This document shows, in pieces, positions 8,752-18,241 of a stretch of DNA of 64,000 nucleotides. How positions within the stretch are numbered: position 1 is the first letter of the stretch; each line of letters begins with the position of its first letter. The stretch lies in the NCBI GenBank assembly GCA_017305535.1, contig JAFKKN010000004.1, positions 427,131 to 491,130 on the forward strand. Direction: 5' to 3'. Source of the DNA: Hyphomicrobiales bacterium (GTDB taxonomy: Bacteria > Pseudomonadota > Alphaproteobacteria > Rhizobiales > Xanthobacteraceae). The translations under genes were made by a program, and so were the position numbers. Under the pieces are notes generated by a model. The model was not told where the DNA came from. It saw only the letters and a program-made list of their open reading frames with translations, and searched no databases.

Positions 8752-9303
8752 GCTCGCCTCATTCTGGGACGCGCACCTGATTCCCGGTGGAAGGTTACGG
8801 CTTCTGCGGTATCCAAGGCTAGGCAAAGTTCCTAAATAAATCGACAAACGGCAGGCGGGGACCATTCCCCCGTGATTCTCCCGCCAACGGCACGCCGTTT
8901 GCGAGGCAGATCGGGAGGATCGACCTCATGTCCCAAAACGGGACATCGGGTTCTGTGTTGGATCGATCATGCGTATCGCCGAGAGCCACGCCACCGCCCT
9001 GACCATCAGGCATCCGAGGGTTCCCCCGGAGACGAAGGCGGCCGCTCCGGCGGCGACGCGCGCGGTCGCGCCTTTGGCACCATTGCCTGCTCGTCTTGCA
9101 CAATACGGAACACCCGACGCGGGTTTCATCATGCAGTTGATCGCAACCGCGACAGCGAGCACTGCCAATGAAGGGGCTGAGCGGCCTGCGCGAAATGCTG
9201 CCAGCGTCGCCTATGGCTATGCCCATCGCGCGGCACAGCCGTTGCCATCCGGCAGCCGGATCATCCGCTCGATCTGAGCTTTCGACGAAGCGTCTTGAAG
9301 GTC
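8752..9303. other. Gene-poor stretch with no confident gene
   Basis: No open frame here looks like a known protein. The longest candidates are a minus-strand 80-codon frame (8926-9168) with a hydrophobic stretch (VAAGAAAFVSGGTLGCLMV) and a plus-strand 102-codon frame (8969-9277) rich in Ala/Arg; neither has a clear ribosome binding site. The stretch also holds a 7-bp perfect hairpin (ATGTCCC 8928-8934 / GGGACAT 8940-8946) and a sigma-54-like element (8889-8902). It may be the remains of a decayed gene. Confidence 0.4.
8888..8903 (+). promoter_or_regulatory. Possible sigma-54 (-24/-12) promoter
   Basis: GGCAC (8889-8893), five bases, then TTGC (8899-8902) matches the spacing and core of the RpoN consensus TGGCAC-N5-TTGC, lacking only the leading T. 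Transcription would run rightward into the gene-poor stretch. A single chance match is possible in 64 kb of GC-rich DNA. Confidence 0.3.
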
Positions 9304-9945
9304 TCAGCGCGCCGGAGAGTCCGGCGTCGGCTGCACATGCACGTCCGGCGCGGCCTGCGGCGCGGTCGTCGTTTGGGAAGCAGGCGCGGGCGCGGCCGAA
9401 TCATTGGCGGCGATCACGGGTGGCACGATGACCGGCTCGGTTCGCGCCGAAGGAGCATCGTGTGAACTTACGGCAGGCGTTTCCGGCGCGACAGTCGCGG
9501 GAGCGGGTTCAACGCGCGGCACTTGAGGCTCCGGTACCGATGCCGGTGTACCGACAACCGGCGGCACGGCAACGCGCGCCGGACGCCGGGCCCGCAAGGC
9601 GATGCCAGCGAAGAAATCCACCAGGGTCAGCAGCGCCAGAAAGAAAAAGGTCGAGTTGGCGAACTGCGGCAGCAACAGGAATTCCGCGACCGAACCACCG
9701 AGCAACAAGAACGACAGCAAGTGATCGGTGAGATACTTGCCTCGCGCCCCCCTGATAATTTCCAGCATCAACAGCAGGACGCCGAGCGTGAGAAGCACGT
9801 CGTTGACGGTGATCGTCCACTTCGCCTCGGACAACAACGTCACGGTCAGCAGCGGGGCGTCAAACGACACGCCCGACATCAGAAAAACCATGATGTTGAA
9901 GACCGCGAGCGGGATCAACAGCAGCGGGAAACCGACCCTGGACAT
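9304..9945 (-). CDS. Four-helix inner-membrane protein with Pro/Ala-rich tail
   Basis: I do not recognise a named family. From MSRVGFPLLLIPLAVFNIMVFLM the protein shows about four hydrophobic segments in the first 120 residues (including DVLLTLGVLLLMLEII, HLLSFLLLGGSVAEFLLLP and TFFFLALLTLVDFFAGIAL), then a roughly 95-residue low-complexity tail rich in Pro, Ala, Val and Thr. The tail is probably cytoplasmic or periplasmic linker-like material. The frame opens earlier (GTG/ATG at 9999/9996), adding MMRRADSHGFVREKKVLP, but the start at 9945 gives a cleaner N-terminus. It stands alone on the minus strand; rpmF and mtgA follow on the same strand at higher coordinates. Confidence 0.6.
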   Translation of the reverse strand: MSRVGFPLLLIPLAVFNIMVFLMSGVSFDAPLLTVTLLSEAKWTITVNDVLLTLGVLLLMLEIIRGARGKYLTDHLLSFLLLGGSVAEFLLLPQFANSTFFFLALLTLVDFFAGIALRARRPARVAVPPVVGTPASVPEPQVPRVEPAPATVAPETPAVSSHDAPSARTEPVIVPPVIAANDSAAPAPASQTTTAPQAAPDVHVQPTPDSPAR

Positions 9946-10152
9946 CGGCAAGACTTTCTTTTCGCGCACGAATCCATGCGAATCAGCACGGCGCATCACT
10001 GCGCCGTCCTATACGCCAATTCGCTACGCTAGTCCTGGAGTTGGCGTGAATTCGGGCAATCAAAGGCTCCCGAGTTCACGAGATCGCGCAATGGCCGCAG
10101 ACGAAGCGCCGGTGGCGGCGCATCGGGGCCGGGTGCGCGGAAGCAATCCCGT

Positions 10153-10338
10153 TCAGGATTCCTTCTTGACCTTCAGAATCTGCCGGCCCTTGTACATCCC
10201 CGTCTTCAGATCGACGTGATGGGGGCGGCGCAGTTCGCCCGAGTCCTTGTCTTCAACATAGGTCGGGGTCTTGATCGCATCAGCCGAGCGACGCATACCG
10301 CGCCGCGATGGCGATGTTTTTCTTCTCGGAACGGCCAT
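10153..10338 (-). CDS. rpmF: 50S ribosomal protein L32
   Basis: A 61-residue basic protein starting [18 protein letters not shown], the invariant opening of bacterial L32, and ending ILKVKKES. It is part of the large ribosomal subunit. AAGGA lies about eight bases before the ATG. The alphaproteobacterial form has no zinc-binding cysteines, as seen here. It lies downstream of mtgA on the same strand with 156 bases between them, a common arrangement in this group. Confidence 0.97.
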   Translation of the reverse strand: MAVPRRKTSPSRRGMRRSADAIKTPTYVEDKDSGELRRPHHVDLKTGMYKGRQILKVKKES

Positions 10339-10494
10339 AACGAAAATCCTTGCAAACTACGGCCAGGGGCATCGCCGATCGGGCGGCCCGGCGCTTCGCG
10401 GATGCGAAAAGGGCGATTAAGGCCGCGCTTATAGCGGAAGGCCGGGCACAACGCTAGTACCGGTTTTCGCGATCCGATCGGTCGGAAATGCGGC

Positions 10495-11175
10495 CTAGCT
10501 CGCCGACTTGCGGCTCCGGCAGCTTTCCAGATCCACGGCCCTGGCCCGCGCCATATAGGTTCCGGCGAGACGGCGCATCCCCGGGCCGGGCTTGCGGGCG
10601 CTGCGGACATGCGGGTTGGGCAGCATCGCGGCCAGCAATGCGGCCTCGCGCGAGGACAAATTCTCGGCCGAGCGCCCGAACGCATAATTTGCCCCGGCAT
10701 TGACGCCGAATTGCCCGTTCGGCCCCCATTCGGCAATGTTCAGGTAAAGTTCCAGCACCCGCTGTTTGGGCAGCACCAGATCGATCCACAGCGCTAAGGG
10801 GAACTCGAGACCTTTGCGGACGTAACTGCGGCCCGACCACAGGAACAGATTCTTCGCGACCTGCTGGGTGATCGTGGAACCGCCACGACCGACATCGCCG
10901 TCTTCGGCATCGGCCAGCACATCCCGCACGGCATCCCAATCGACTCCGTGATGGCTGCAAAACCGGGCATCCTCGGAAGCGATAACGGTGCGGGGCAGGA
11001 TCGGAGCAATGTTCTTGAAGTCGATCCATTGCCGCGTCACCGGAGCACCGGTGATCTGGCGCCAAAGCATGAGCGTCGAAACCGGATGGCCGCCGGCGTA
11101 CACGAGGGTCAGCACATAGGGTGCAGCCAACAGCAACAAGACAAGAACAAACGCAAAACGGATGAATTTCCGCAT
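10495..11175 (-). CDS. mtgA: Monofunctional peptidoglycan glycosyltransferase
   Basis: A 226-residue GT51 enzyme that polymerises lipid II into glycan strands in the periplasm. Taking [27 protein letters not shown] as the start gives one N-terminal membrane anchor. The family motifs are intact: [19 protein letters not shown] (with the catalytic Glu), [48 protein letters not shown], and [11 protein letters not shown]. The frame is open for another 54 codons upstream, but that stretch lacks a domain and would bury the anchor. No transpeptidase domain is present, distinguishing it from the PBP1A in this window. Confidence 0.93.
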   Translation of the reverse strand: MRKFIRFAFVLVLLLLAAPYVLTLVYAGGHPVSTLMLWRQITGAPVTRQWIDFKNIAPILPRTVIASEDARFCSHHGVDWDAVRDVLADAEDGDVGRGGSTITQQVAKNLFLWSGRSYVRKGLEFPLALWIDLVLPKQRVLELYLNIAEWGPNGQFGVNAGANYAFGRSAENLSSREAALLAAMLPNPHVRSARKPGPGMRRLAGTYMARARAVDLESCRSRKSAS

Positions 11176-11342
11176 CAGGCCGGAATATGCGCGGGATCGA
11201 AATGGATGGCAGAGGACAAACCAACCTCTCCCGGCGGTTAACTGAGATGCTCGACGGCCCAGCGGGGCCGCCACGGACAGAATTGACGAAGCGAGAGCGT
11301 TGCTATCAATGTCGCCCGAAAGATTATCCGGAGCCACTCTAA

Positions 11343-12269
11343 ATGACCACCGCTACTTCATCGCAGGACTTCGCCAAGCGTCTGGACGCCACCGCGGCCG
11401 ACACCGAGGCGCTGCTCGGCCAGTTATTGTCCGACACCTTGCTGCCGGATGAAATCGCACGGCCGCGCCGGGTGATGGAAGCGATGCGCTATTCGACGCT
11501 CGGCGGCGGCAAGCGCCTGCGGCCGTTCCTGGTGGTGGAAAGCTCCGCCGTATTCGGCGTGCCGCGCGCCTCCGCGCTATTGGCCGGCGCCGCGCTGGAA
11601 TGCATTCATTGCTATTCGCTGATCCATGACGATTTGCCATCGATGGACAACAGCGAATTGCGTCGTGGCCGTCCGACACTGCACAAGCAATACGACGACG
11701 CCACCGCCATCCTCGCCGGCGACGGCTTGCTGACGCTGGCGTTCGACATCATCAGCCGCGACGAATTGCACAGCGATCCGATGGTGCGCCTGTTGCTGAC
11801 GCGGGCGCTGGCGCGGGCCTCCGGCATCGGCGGCATGGTCGGTGGCCAGATGCTCGACCTCGCCGGCGAAGGCCGCTTCGGCGACCGGGAGCCGGTGGAT
11901 GTCGCACGGTTGCAGCAGATGAAGACCGGCGCGCTGTTGCGTTACGGCTGCATCGCCGGCGCCATTCTCGGGCAAGCCTCGCAGAAGGATTATCAGGCGC
12001 TCGACGATTACGGCCGCGCGCTCGGCGAAGCGTTCCAGATCGCCGACGATCTGCTCGACGTCGAAGGCGATGCCGCGGCGCTCGGCAAGCAAACCGGTCA
12101 GGACGCGGCGCTCGGCAAGACCACATTCGTCACCCAGCTCGGCGTCGAGGGTGCCAAGCAACGCGTGCGGGATCTGATCGCCAAGGCCGACAACGCGCTG
12201 GCGCCGTTCGGCGCGCGCGGCGATGTGCTCCGCGCCACCGCGCGCTTCGTTGCCGAACGCAAGAACTAA
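11343..12269 (+). CDS. ispA: Polyprenyl (farnesyl/geranylgeranyl) diphosphate synthase
   Basis: A 308-residue trans-isoprenyl diphosphate synthase. The first aspartate-rich motif is [17 protein letters not shown] (~residues 97-113) and the second is DDLLD (~235-239); GGGKRLRP lies near residue 55. These bind Mg-diphosphate of the allylic substrate and IPP. The IspA-type spacing in the first motif (DDxxxxD) fits farnesyl diphosphate synthase, though geranylgeranyl product length cannot be excluded from sequence alone. It is divergent from mtgA, with DUF1345 only eight bases downstream. ispG of the MEP pathway lies 3 kb away. Confidence 0.9.
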   Translation: MTTATSSQDFAKRLDATAADTEALLGQLLSDTLLPDEIARPRRVMEAMRYSTLGGGKRLRPFLVVESSAVFGVPRASALLAGAALECIHCYSLIHDDLPSMDNSELRRGRPTLHKQYDDATAILAGDGLLTLAFDIISRDELHSDPMVRLLLTRALARASGIGGMVGGQMLDLAGEGRFGDREPVDVARLQQMKTGALLRYGCIAGAILGQASQKDYQALDDYGRALGEAFQIADDLLDVEGDAAALGKQTGQDAALGKTTFVTQLGVEGAKQRVRDLIAKADNALAPFGARGDVLRATARFVAERKN

Positions 12270-12277
12270 GCAGCACG

Positions 12278-12967
12278 ATGAACGGCGCCCCCGACCAGGA
12301 TCAGCGCCTCGTCCGGTTTCGTCGCTTGCCGCGTGTGCTGCGCATTTTCTATGCGCGCCCGCGCACCTTTGTCTCGGCCGTGCTCGGCATTCTGGTGTTT
12401 TTCCTGCTGCCGGAAACACTGCGGCTGGTCAGCCGATCGCTGATCGGCTGGGATACGTTCATTGTCAGCTATCTGCTGCTGACCTACGGCATGATCCTGC
12501 GCGAAGGTGTCCGGCATGTCCGCCGCTACGCCATCATGCAGGACGACGGACGCTTCCTGATCCTGATGGTCACCGCACTCGGCGCCTTCGCAAGTCTTGC
12601 CGGCATCGTCTCCGAACTCACCGCATCCCATCGCGGAGCTTTCGAACTGGCCCTGGTGGTCACCACCATCGCGCTGACCTGGGCAGCGGTGCACACCACC
12701 TTCGCGCTGCACTACGCGCATGAGTATTATCGCAACATCAAACCCGGCGGATTGGCCTTCCCGAGCAGCGGCCCGGACAGCCCGGCCCCGGATTATTGGG
12801 ATTTTGTCTACTTCTCGTTCGTGATCGGCATGACGGCGCAGGTGTCCGACGTCGGCATCACCGACAAGATCATTCGCCGCACCGCCACCGTGCACGGCAT
12901 CATCTCGTTCGTCTTCAACACCGCGCTGCTGGCGCTCATGATCAACATCATCGCCAGCGCGATCTGA
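12278..12967 (+). CDS. DUF1345 integral membrane protein
   Basis: A 229-residue protein with about five to six hydrophobic segments (FVSAVLGILVFFLLPETLRLV, FIVSYLLLTYGMIL, FLILMVTALGAFASLAGIV, TTIALTWAAVHTTFALHYAHEYY, and the C-terminal IISFVFNTALLALMINIIAS). The motifs WAAVHTTFALHYAHEYY and PDYWDFVYFSFVIGMTAQVSDVGITDK are characteristic of DUF1345. No biochemical function is known for the family. It follows ispA by eight bases and is probably cotranscribed. Confidence 0.88.
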   Translation: MNGAPDQDQRLVRFRRLPRVLRIFYARPRTFVSAVLGILVFFLLPETLRLVSRSLIGWDTFIVSYLLLTYGMILREGVRHVRRYAIMQDDGRFLILMVTALGAFASLAGIVSELTASHRGAFELALVVTTIALTWAAVHTTFALHYAHEYYRNIKPGGLAFPSSGPDSPAPDYWDFVYFSFVIGMTAQVSDVGITDKIIRRTATVHGIISFVFNTALLALMINIIASAI

Positions 12968-13065
12968 GGTCAGGCTTCCCGCGCCATTCCTTTTCCGCAT
13001 TGGCTCCGGCCGGGAAAAACCAATAAGCTGGCACGCATCCAATCATGGTCTCTAGGGAGGTGATC

Positions 13066-13440
13066 TTGACCTATGACCGCTCCACCGTCGAAGCCGTGGT
13101 TCAGCACTACTTCGACGGACTCTACGAAGGCAATGCCGATACCCTCGACGCGATCTTCCATCCCACCGCTGACCTGCGCTGGGTCGAAAAGGGCGACCTC
13201 AAGGTGCTGACGGTGCCGGACTGGCTGGCATGGGTGCGCAAGCGCCCCTCCGCCAAGGCCGAAGGCAAGCCACGCGACGACTTCATCGTCACCGTCGACC
13301 GCTCCGACGACAAGACCGCCTTCATCAAGGTCAAATGCCAATTGCCGCCGCGCTATTTCACCGACTATCTGGTGGCGATGAAGTTGGCCGACGGTTGGCG
13401 CATTGTCTCGAAGTCCTATCGTTACGATCTCGTCGAGTAA
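13066..13440 (+). CDS. NTF2-like (lumazine-binding-type fold) small protein, TTG start
   Basis: The protein of about 124 residues has the NTF2-like alpha+beta fold pattern: an N-terminal helix (STVEAVVQHYFDGLYEGNADTLDAIFHPTADLRWV), middle strands and a C-terminal MKLADGWRIVSKSYRYDLVE strand. This is typical of the SnoaL/lumazine-binding-2 families, used for ligand binding or as enzyme scaffolds; substrate unknown. An in-frame ATG exists at 13045, but GGGAGGTGATC (13055-13065), an almost perfect anti-16S match, sits directly before TTG 13066. I therefore prefer TTG, giving MTYDRSTVEAVV. A palindromic repeat follows the gene. Confidence 0.75.
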   Translation: MTYDRSTVEAVVQHYFDGLYEGNADTLDAIFHPTADLRWVEKGDLKVLTVPDWLAWVRKRPSAKAEGKPRDDFIVTVDRSDDKTAFIKVKCQLPPRYFTDYLVAMKLADGWRIVSKSYRYDLVE

Positions 13441-13493
13441 CCTTCTCATGCATTGCGGGACTTCGTCCGGCAACTTACTTTCTCAAAACGACA

Positions 13494-13518
13494 GATGCCC
13501 GGATCAAATCCGGGCATC
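13494..13518. repeat. Extragenic palindrome (GCCCGGAT type)
   Basis: A perfect 11-bp stem GATGCCCGGAT / ATCCGGGCATC with a three-base loop lies between the NTF2-like gene and the antiporter. The core resembles the repeats at 15196, 29244 and 45261. The antiporter frame is open across it, but the repeat supports the later start at 13558. Confidence 0.8.
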
Positions 13519-13557
13519 GTCACCTCTAATCCCGCTCGCAACCGACGCGCCGTCCGC

Positions 13558-15165
13558 ATGATCGCGACCTTCCTCACCTTCCTGCTGATCCTGACGGTTC
13601 TGGCCGCCTCGGCGACGCTGGCGCGCAAGCTCACCATCGCGCCGGCCATTATCTTTCTGATGGTCGGCATCGTCATCGCGTTCCTGCCCGGTTTCCCGCG
13701 CATCGAGATGAAGCCGGAAGGCGTGCTGCTGCTGGTGCTGCCGCCGCTCATCTATTCCGCCGGCGTGGCGATGAGCTGGCGCGAATTCAAGCATAATCTG
13801 CGACCGATCGCGTTGCTTGCGATCGGCTGCGTGATCTTCACCACGGTGCTGGTGGCCGCCGCCGCGCACTGGGTGCTCGGCATGCCATGGAGCGTGGGCT
13901 TCGTGCTCGGCGCCATCGTTTCGCCGCCCGACGTTGTGGCACCGCTCGCAATCGCCAAACGGCTGAAGCTGCCGCATCGCATCCTCGTGATTCTCGAGGG
14001 CGAAGGTCTGGCGAATGACGCGACCGCGCTGATCCTCTATCGCTTCGCGGTACTCGCAGTGAGCACCGGCAGCTTCTCGCTGCCGACGGCCACCGAGACC
14101 TTTTTCGCGATCCTGTTCGGCGAAGTGATCTTCGGCGTCATCGTCGGCTGGCTCAGCCTGCGGCTGCGCAAATGGGCGCACGATCCACGCGTCGAAATCG
14201 CGCTGTCCCTGCTGACACCCTATCTCGCCTTCTGGGTCCCGGAACATGCCGGCGGGTCCGGCGTGATCGCGACGGTGGTGACGGGGCTCTATGTGAGCTG
14301 GAACGGTCCGTTGCTAATTCCCTCCGCGACGCGCCTGCAAGGCATCTTCTTCTGGGACTTCGTCATCTGGCTGATCGAGGGCGTGCTGTTCCTGACCATC
14401 GGTTTCCAATTGCGTCTTCTGCTGGAGAAAGCGCACGCCCTCCCGATGAACCAGATCGTCAGCGCGATCGCGATCACCTCCGCCATCGTGATCGTCGCTC
14501 GATTCCTCTGGGTGTTTCCGGGGACCTACCTGCAAACGCTGCTGATCCGGCGACGACATCCCGGCACACCGCGACCGCCGTGGCGTGAAATCGTGGTGAT
14601 CGGATTCACCGGAATCCGCGGCGTGGTGTCGCTCGCGGTCGCGCTCGCGATTCCGCTGACGCTGCCGAACGGCGATCCGTTTCCCTATCGCGACCTGATC
14701 CTGTTCGTCGCCTTCGGCGTGATCTTCGTGACGCTGGTGGGAATCGGATTGACGCTGCCGTGGGTCGTGAAAGGCCTTGGCCTGTCGCGCCATGGTCTGG
14801 CGGAAGCCGTCGCGGAGCGCGAGGCCGAAATCGCCGCGCGACGCACAATCATCGGCTCGGCACGCGGCGAACTCGATCGCATCATCAAGGACCGCAACCT
14901 GCCGGAAAGCCTCGCGCGTTTCCTTGAAGCGCGCCACGAAACGCGAATGCGCGCGCTGCCGGACCCGCCCGCCGAAGCCGGTCAACCGACGCCGGCAACA
15001 AGGGGCGCGGGCCTTGTGCGCGAGATCATCACCATCGAACGCACGCTGCTGCACAAGCTGTTGCGCGACGGCAAGATCACCGACGAAACACGGCGCCGCA
15101 TCGAACGCGATCTCGATCTCGAAGAAGCCGCAGTGGACAATCGGGAAAAGAATTCACCGCTCTGA
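13558..15165 (+). CDS. CPA1-family Na+/H+ antiporter
   Basis: About 535 residues from MIATFLTFLLILTVLAAS. There are roughly twelve hydrophobic segments, including LLVLPPLIYSAG, SVGFVLGAIVSPPDVVAPLAIAKRL (the CPA1 region equivalent to the ion-binding site, where TDP/ND-type motifs occur) and LEGEGLANDATALILYRFAV. The latter, with the GEGLANDA motif, is the CPA1 signature. Later segments include FTGIRGVVSLAVALAIPL. A charged cytoplasmic tail of about 120 residues follows. It should exchange Na+ or K+ for H+ across the inner membrane for pH or ion homeostasis. The frame opens at 13453 but crosses a palindromic repeat, so 13558 is the likely start. Confidence 0.9.
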   Translation: MIATFLTFLLILTVLAASATLARKLTIAPAIIFLMVGIVIAFLPGFPRIEMKPEGVLLLVLPPLIYSAGVAMSWREFKHNLRPIALLAIGCVIFTTVLVAAAAHWVLGMPWSVGFVLGAIVSPPDVVAPLAIAKRLKLPHRILVILEGEGLANDATALILYRFAVLAVSTGSFSLPTATETFFAILFGEVIFGVIVGWLSLRLRKWAHDPRVEIALSLLTPYLAFWVPEHAGGSGVIATVVTGLYVSWNGPLLIPSATRLQGIFFWDFVIWLIEGVLFLTIGFQLRLLLEKAHALPMNQIVSAIAITSAIVIVARFLWVFPGTYLQTLLIRRRHPGTPRPPWREIVVIGFTGIRGVVSLAVALAIPLTLPNGDPFPYRDLILFVAFGVIFVTLVGIGLTLPWVVKGLGLSRHGLAEAVAEREAEIAARRTIIGSARGELDRIIKDRNLPESLARFLEARHETRMRALPDPPAEAGQPTPATRGAGLVREIITIERTLLHKLLRDGKITDETRRRIERDLDLEEAAVDNREKNSPL

Positions 15166-15195
15166 CAACAGGAGATGCCGCCAACACGCGGTCTC

Positions 15196-15290
15196 CGTCG
15201 TGCCCGGCTTTATGCCGGGCATCCACGTCTTGAAAACATACATCGGGGTAAAAACGTGGATGGCCGGAGCAAGTCCGGCCATGACGACGG
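15196..15290. repeat. Paired extragenic palindromes with cruciform potential
   Basis: Two hairpins, TGCCCGGC/GCCGGGCA (15201-15221) and TGGCCGGA/TCCGGCCA (15261-15281), face each other. ATCCACGT (15220-15227) can pair with ACGTGGAT (15254-15261), and the outer CCGTCGT (15196-15202) with ACGACGG (15284-15290). The whole folds as a multi-arm structure between the convergent antiporter and ispG genes. It has the same design as the element at 45261-45354. Confidence 0.9.
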
Positions 15291-15315
15291 AAAGTCAACG
15301 CCGTGCGACTGAAAG

Positions 15316-16602
15316 TTACTCCGCCGCAGTGACCTCGGGCGCCTTCGCGCCGTTGCCATAGCGTTGATCGATGTAGTCGATCACCAGCGCCTTGAAGTCG
15401 GCGGCGATGGTCGGGCCGCGCAGCGTGCGGAATTTCTTGCCGTCAACGAACACAGGCGCGGACGGCGCTTCGCCGGTGCCGGGCAGCGAGATGCCGATAT
15501 CGGCGTGCTTGGATTCGCCGGGGCCGTTGACGATGCAGCCCATCACCGCGACGTTGAGCGCTTCGACGCCGGGATACTGCGTCTTCCAGGTCGGCATTTC
15601 GTCGCGGATGAAATCCTGAATGCTACGCGCCAGTTCCTGGAACGTGGTCGAGGTGGTGCGGCCGCAACCGGGGCACGCCGCAACCAGCGGCACGAAGGTG
15701 CGGAAGCCCATGGTCTGCAACAATTCCTGCGCGACCTGCACCTCGCGGGTGCGATCGCCACCGGGCTCCGGCGTCAGCGAGATGCGGATGGTGTCGCCGA
15801 TGCCCTGCTGCAACAGAATGCCGAGCGCGGCCGACGAGGCCACGATGCCCTTCGAGCCCATGCCCGCCTCGGTGAGGCCGAGGTGGATGGCGTAGTCGGA
15901 GCGCGATGCGAGATCTTGATAGACCGCGATCAGATCCTGCACGGCGGACACTTTCGCCGACAGGATGATACGGTTCTTCGGCAGGCCGATTTCCTCGGCG
16001 CGCTCAGCGGATGTCAGCGCCGATTGCACCATCGCCTCGCGCATCACGGCGCGGGCATCGCGGGGGTTCGGCTGTTTGGCGTTCTCTTCCATCAGGTGCG
16101 TCAGCAATTCCTGATCGAGCGAGCCCCAGTTGGCGCCGATGCGCACCGGCTTGCCGTACTTGATGGCAAATTCGACGATGTCCGAGAATTGCTTGTCGCG
16201 CTTGTCCTTGAAGCCGACATTGCCCGGATTGATGCGGTACTTGTCGAGCGCCTCGGCGCAGGCCGGATGATCGGCCAAGAGCTTGTGGCCGATGTAATGG
16301 AAGTCGCCGACCAGCGGTACGTTGACGCCGCGCTTGCGCAAGCCGTCGCGGATATGGGGAACGGCCGCGGCCGCCTCATCGCGATCGACGGTGATGCGCA
16401 CCAGTTCGGACCCTGCCCGTGCCAGCGCCGCCACCTGCTCGACAGTGCCCGCGACATCTGCGGTGTCGGTGTTGGTCATCGACTGCACGACGATCGGCGC
16501 ACCGCCGCCGACGGCGACGTGGCCAACCTTGACCTGGGTGGTTTTATGCCGCGGCTGAGGACCGGCGACGTCGATCTGGGACGGCTTTTCGGGCTTGTTC
16601 AT
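15316..16602 (-). CDS. ispG: 4-hydroxy-3-methylbut-2-en-1-yl diphosphate synthase
   Basis: A 428-residue GcpE/IspG, the penultimate MEP-pathway enzyme, which converts MEcPP to HMBPP using a [4Fe-4S] cluster. The N-terminal TIM-barrel half begins [24 protein letters not shown]. The cluster ligands are visible in [13 protein letters not shown] and in [19 protein letters not shown], which supply the three cysteines. Length fits the proteobacterial form. It shares isoprenoid supply with ispA upstream in the window, but the two are not in one operon. Confidence 0.96.
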   Translation of the reverse strand: MNKPEKPSQIDVAGPQPRHKTTQVKVGHVAVGGGAPIVVQSMTNTDTADVAGTVEQVAALARAGSELVRITVDRDEAAAAVPHIRDGLRKRGVNVPLVGDFHYIGHKLLADHPACAEALDKYRINPGNVGFKDKRDKQFSDIVEFAIKYGKPVRIGANWGSLDQELLTHLMEENAKQPNPRDARAVMREAMVQSALTSAERAEEIGLPKNRIILSAKVSAVQDLIAVYQDLASRSDYAIHLGLTEAGMGSKGIVASSAALGILLQQGIGDTIRISLTPEPGGDRTREVQVAQELLQTMGFRTFVPLVAACPGCGRTTSTTFQELARSIQDFIRDEMPTWKTQYPGVEALNVAVMGCIVNGPGESKHADIGISLPGTGEAPSAPVFVDGKKFRTLRGPTIAADFKALVIDYIDQRYGNGAKAPEVTAAE

Positions 16603-16615
16603 GGCGTCTCGAATA

Positions 16616-17557
16616 TCAGGTTTTTGGCAGTTTCAGCAATGGATCAGTCGTATGAGGGGCAGGCCGGTTCACCAGGTACAGCCCCGCGGTGACCAGCACC
16701 GCCGCGCCCCCGAAGGCGGCCGTCAGCGGCTCGTTCAGGATGAAATAGCCCGCCGCGACGCCAAATAAAGGGGTTACGAAGGTAAATGCCGACAATTTGC
16801 TCGCCGAATAGGTCTTGATCATCCCAAACCAGAGCAGGAATGTGGCGCCCACAACCCAAACCGCCTGATAAAGCATCAGCAGGATCGACGAGGTTTCGGG
16901 GAACTTGCCGATGGATTCCCCACCGATCAGCGACGCCGCCCCCAGAATCGGCAACGAGACAACCAATTGATAGGCGAGCCCTTTCTCGGCCGGCGCGTGG
17001 CGCAGCCGGCTGGCCTTGACGATCAGTGTGGTGGCCGCCCACAGGCTCCCCGCCGCGATCATGAAGGCATCGCCCAGCATCACCTTGGCGTCGACATTTG
17101 GTTGCGGCACGCCGATCGCCACCGCCACCCCGACGAAGGAAAGCGCCAGCCCCGCCCATTGCAGGCGGCTCAAACGCTCGCCGAGGTAGCGATACGAGCC
17201 GAACGCCACGAAAAACGGTGCGGTATAGAGAAAGACCGAGGCTCGGGACGCCGTGGTCCATAACAGCCCGCTGTACAGGAAAATGAATTCGATCCCGAAC
17301 AGCGTCCCCGCCCAGAGGCCCGCACGCAACGTGCCATCAGGCGTCAACAAACTCACGCGGCGGACCAGAGCCACCAGCAGGATGACCGCCAATCCGCCAA
17401 GTGACCGCAGAAACGCCTGCATCAACGGCGGAATTTCCGGCAGCAGCAACTTCACCACCACCTGATTGAAACCCCAGGTCAGGCACAGCAGCAAAACCAG
17501 GGCAATCGCCGGGGTATCGAGCGGACGTTCCGTGGAGGACGGCGGCGGTTCGGTCAT
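16616..17557 (-). CDS. EamA/DMT-superfamily transporter
   Basis: A 313-residue protein with ten predicted membrane segments in two EamA halves, starting after a Pro-rich N-terminal stretch ([33 protein letters not shown]). The LTWGFNQ segment and [13 protein letters not shown] are typical of one DMT exporter subgroup. It ends 14 bases before the ispG start on the same strand, so the two may share a transcript. Substrate unknown. It is not closely similar to the EamA gene at 2752-3624, judging by the visible motifs. Confidence 0.88.
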   Translation of the reverse strand: MTEPPPSSTERPLDTPAIALVLLLCLTWGFNQVVVKLLLPEIPPLMQAFLRSLGGLAVILLVALVRRVSLLTPDGTLRAGLWAGTLFGIEFIFLYSGLLWTTASRASVFLYTAPFFVAFGSYRYLGERLSRLQWAGLALSFVGVAVAIGVPQPNVDAKVMLGDAFMIAAGSLWAATTLIVKASRLRHAPAEKGLAYQLVVSLPILGAASLIGGESIGKFPETSSILLMLYQAVWVVGATFLLWFGMIKTYSASKLSAFTFVTPLFGVAAGYFILNEPLTAAFGGAAVLVTAGLYLVNRPAPHTTDPLLKLPKT

Positions 17558-17646
17558 CGCGTCAGTTCATTCCCGCAACGGGCTTTCCTGCTTCTCTTGT
17601 CCGGCGTGAGAATGCCGGTTGCCGCTCAATCAATGATGGTGATGTC

Positions 17647-18138
17647 TCATTGCCTCGCCTGACAGTGTGCGCATGTTCCGGTGATCTCCACCACCGAAAG
17701 TTTCGGCACGAAGCCGGTCTGGCGTGCCGCGTCGTTGAGACTCTGCGTCGCCGGGCCGGCGACGATTTCCCCGACCGAGCCGCAATGCTCGCAGATCAGA
17801 AAGGCCACCATCGACGCCGCATCGTGGTCGTGGGCACAGGCGAGATATGCGTTGCGGCTTTCGATGCGATGCACGAGGCCGTTCGCCATCAGAAACTCGA
17901 GCGCGCGATAGATCGTGATTGGCGCCGGCCGCGAACGATGGGTGGCCAATTGGTCGATCACCTCATAGGCACCGAGCGGACGATGGCTCGACAGCAAGGC
18001 TTCCAGCACCTGACGGCGAATCGGGGTGAACTTCTGCGCCCGGCTGCGGCAAACCCGCTCGGCATGCGCGAGGGCATCCGCGGCACAGCGGCCGTGATCG
18101 TGGTCAGGCGTTGGGAACACCGGCTTCGTCATCGTCAT
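17647..18138 (-). CDS. zur: Fur-family regulator, Zur-like
   Basis: A 163-residue Fur-superfamily repressor. The winged helix is in FTPIRRQVLEALLSSHRPLGAYEVIDQLATHRSRPAPITIYRALEFLMANGLVHRIES. Metal-site features are an N-terminal His/Asp-rich region (PDHDHGRC), AHDHDA, and two CxxC pairs, CEHC and CAHC, that bind structural zinc. The pattern best fits Zur, the zinc-responsive repressor of zinc uptake genes. No zinc transporter genes are adjacent, which leaves Fur-like alternatives open. It is divergent from the patatin gene, and a strong palindrome lies in the shared promoter region. Confidence 0.8.
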   Translation of the reverse strand: MTMTKPVFPTPDHDHGRCAADALAHAERVCRSRAQKFTPIRRQVLEALLSSHRPLGAYEVIDQLATHRSRPAPITIYRALEFLMANGLVHRIESRNAYLACAHDHDAASMVAFLICEHCGSVGEIVAGPATQSLNDAARQTGFVPKLSVVEITGTCAHCQARQ

Positions 18139-18241
18139 GGCCGCAATCTACCCCGATACACGCGATTTGACCCGTTGAATCGGGTCTTTGCCGGAATTTT
18201 CAAGGCCCGCATCGTCAGACCTTCATCACAATGAAATTAAC

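Noticed and set aside
15364..16692. 442-codon plus-strand open frame over ispG
   Set aside because: Antisense to ispG, whose cluster cysteines and length are intact; no independent signal.
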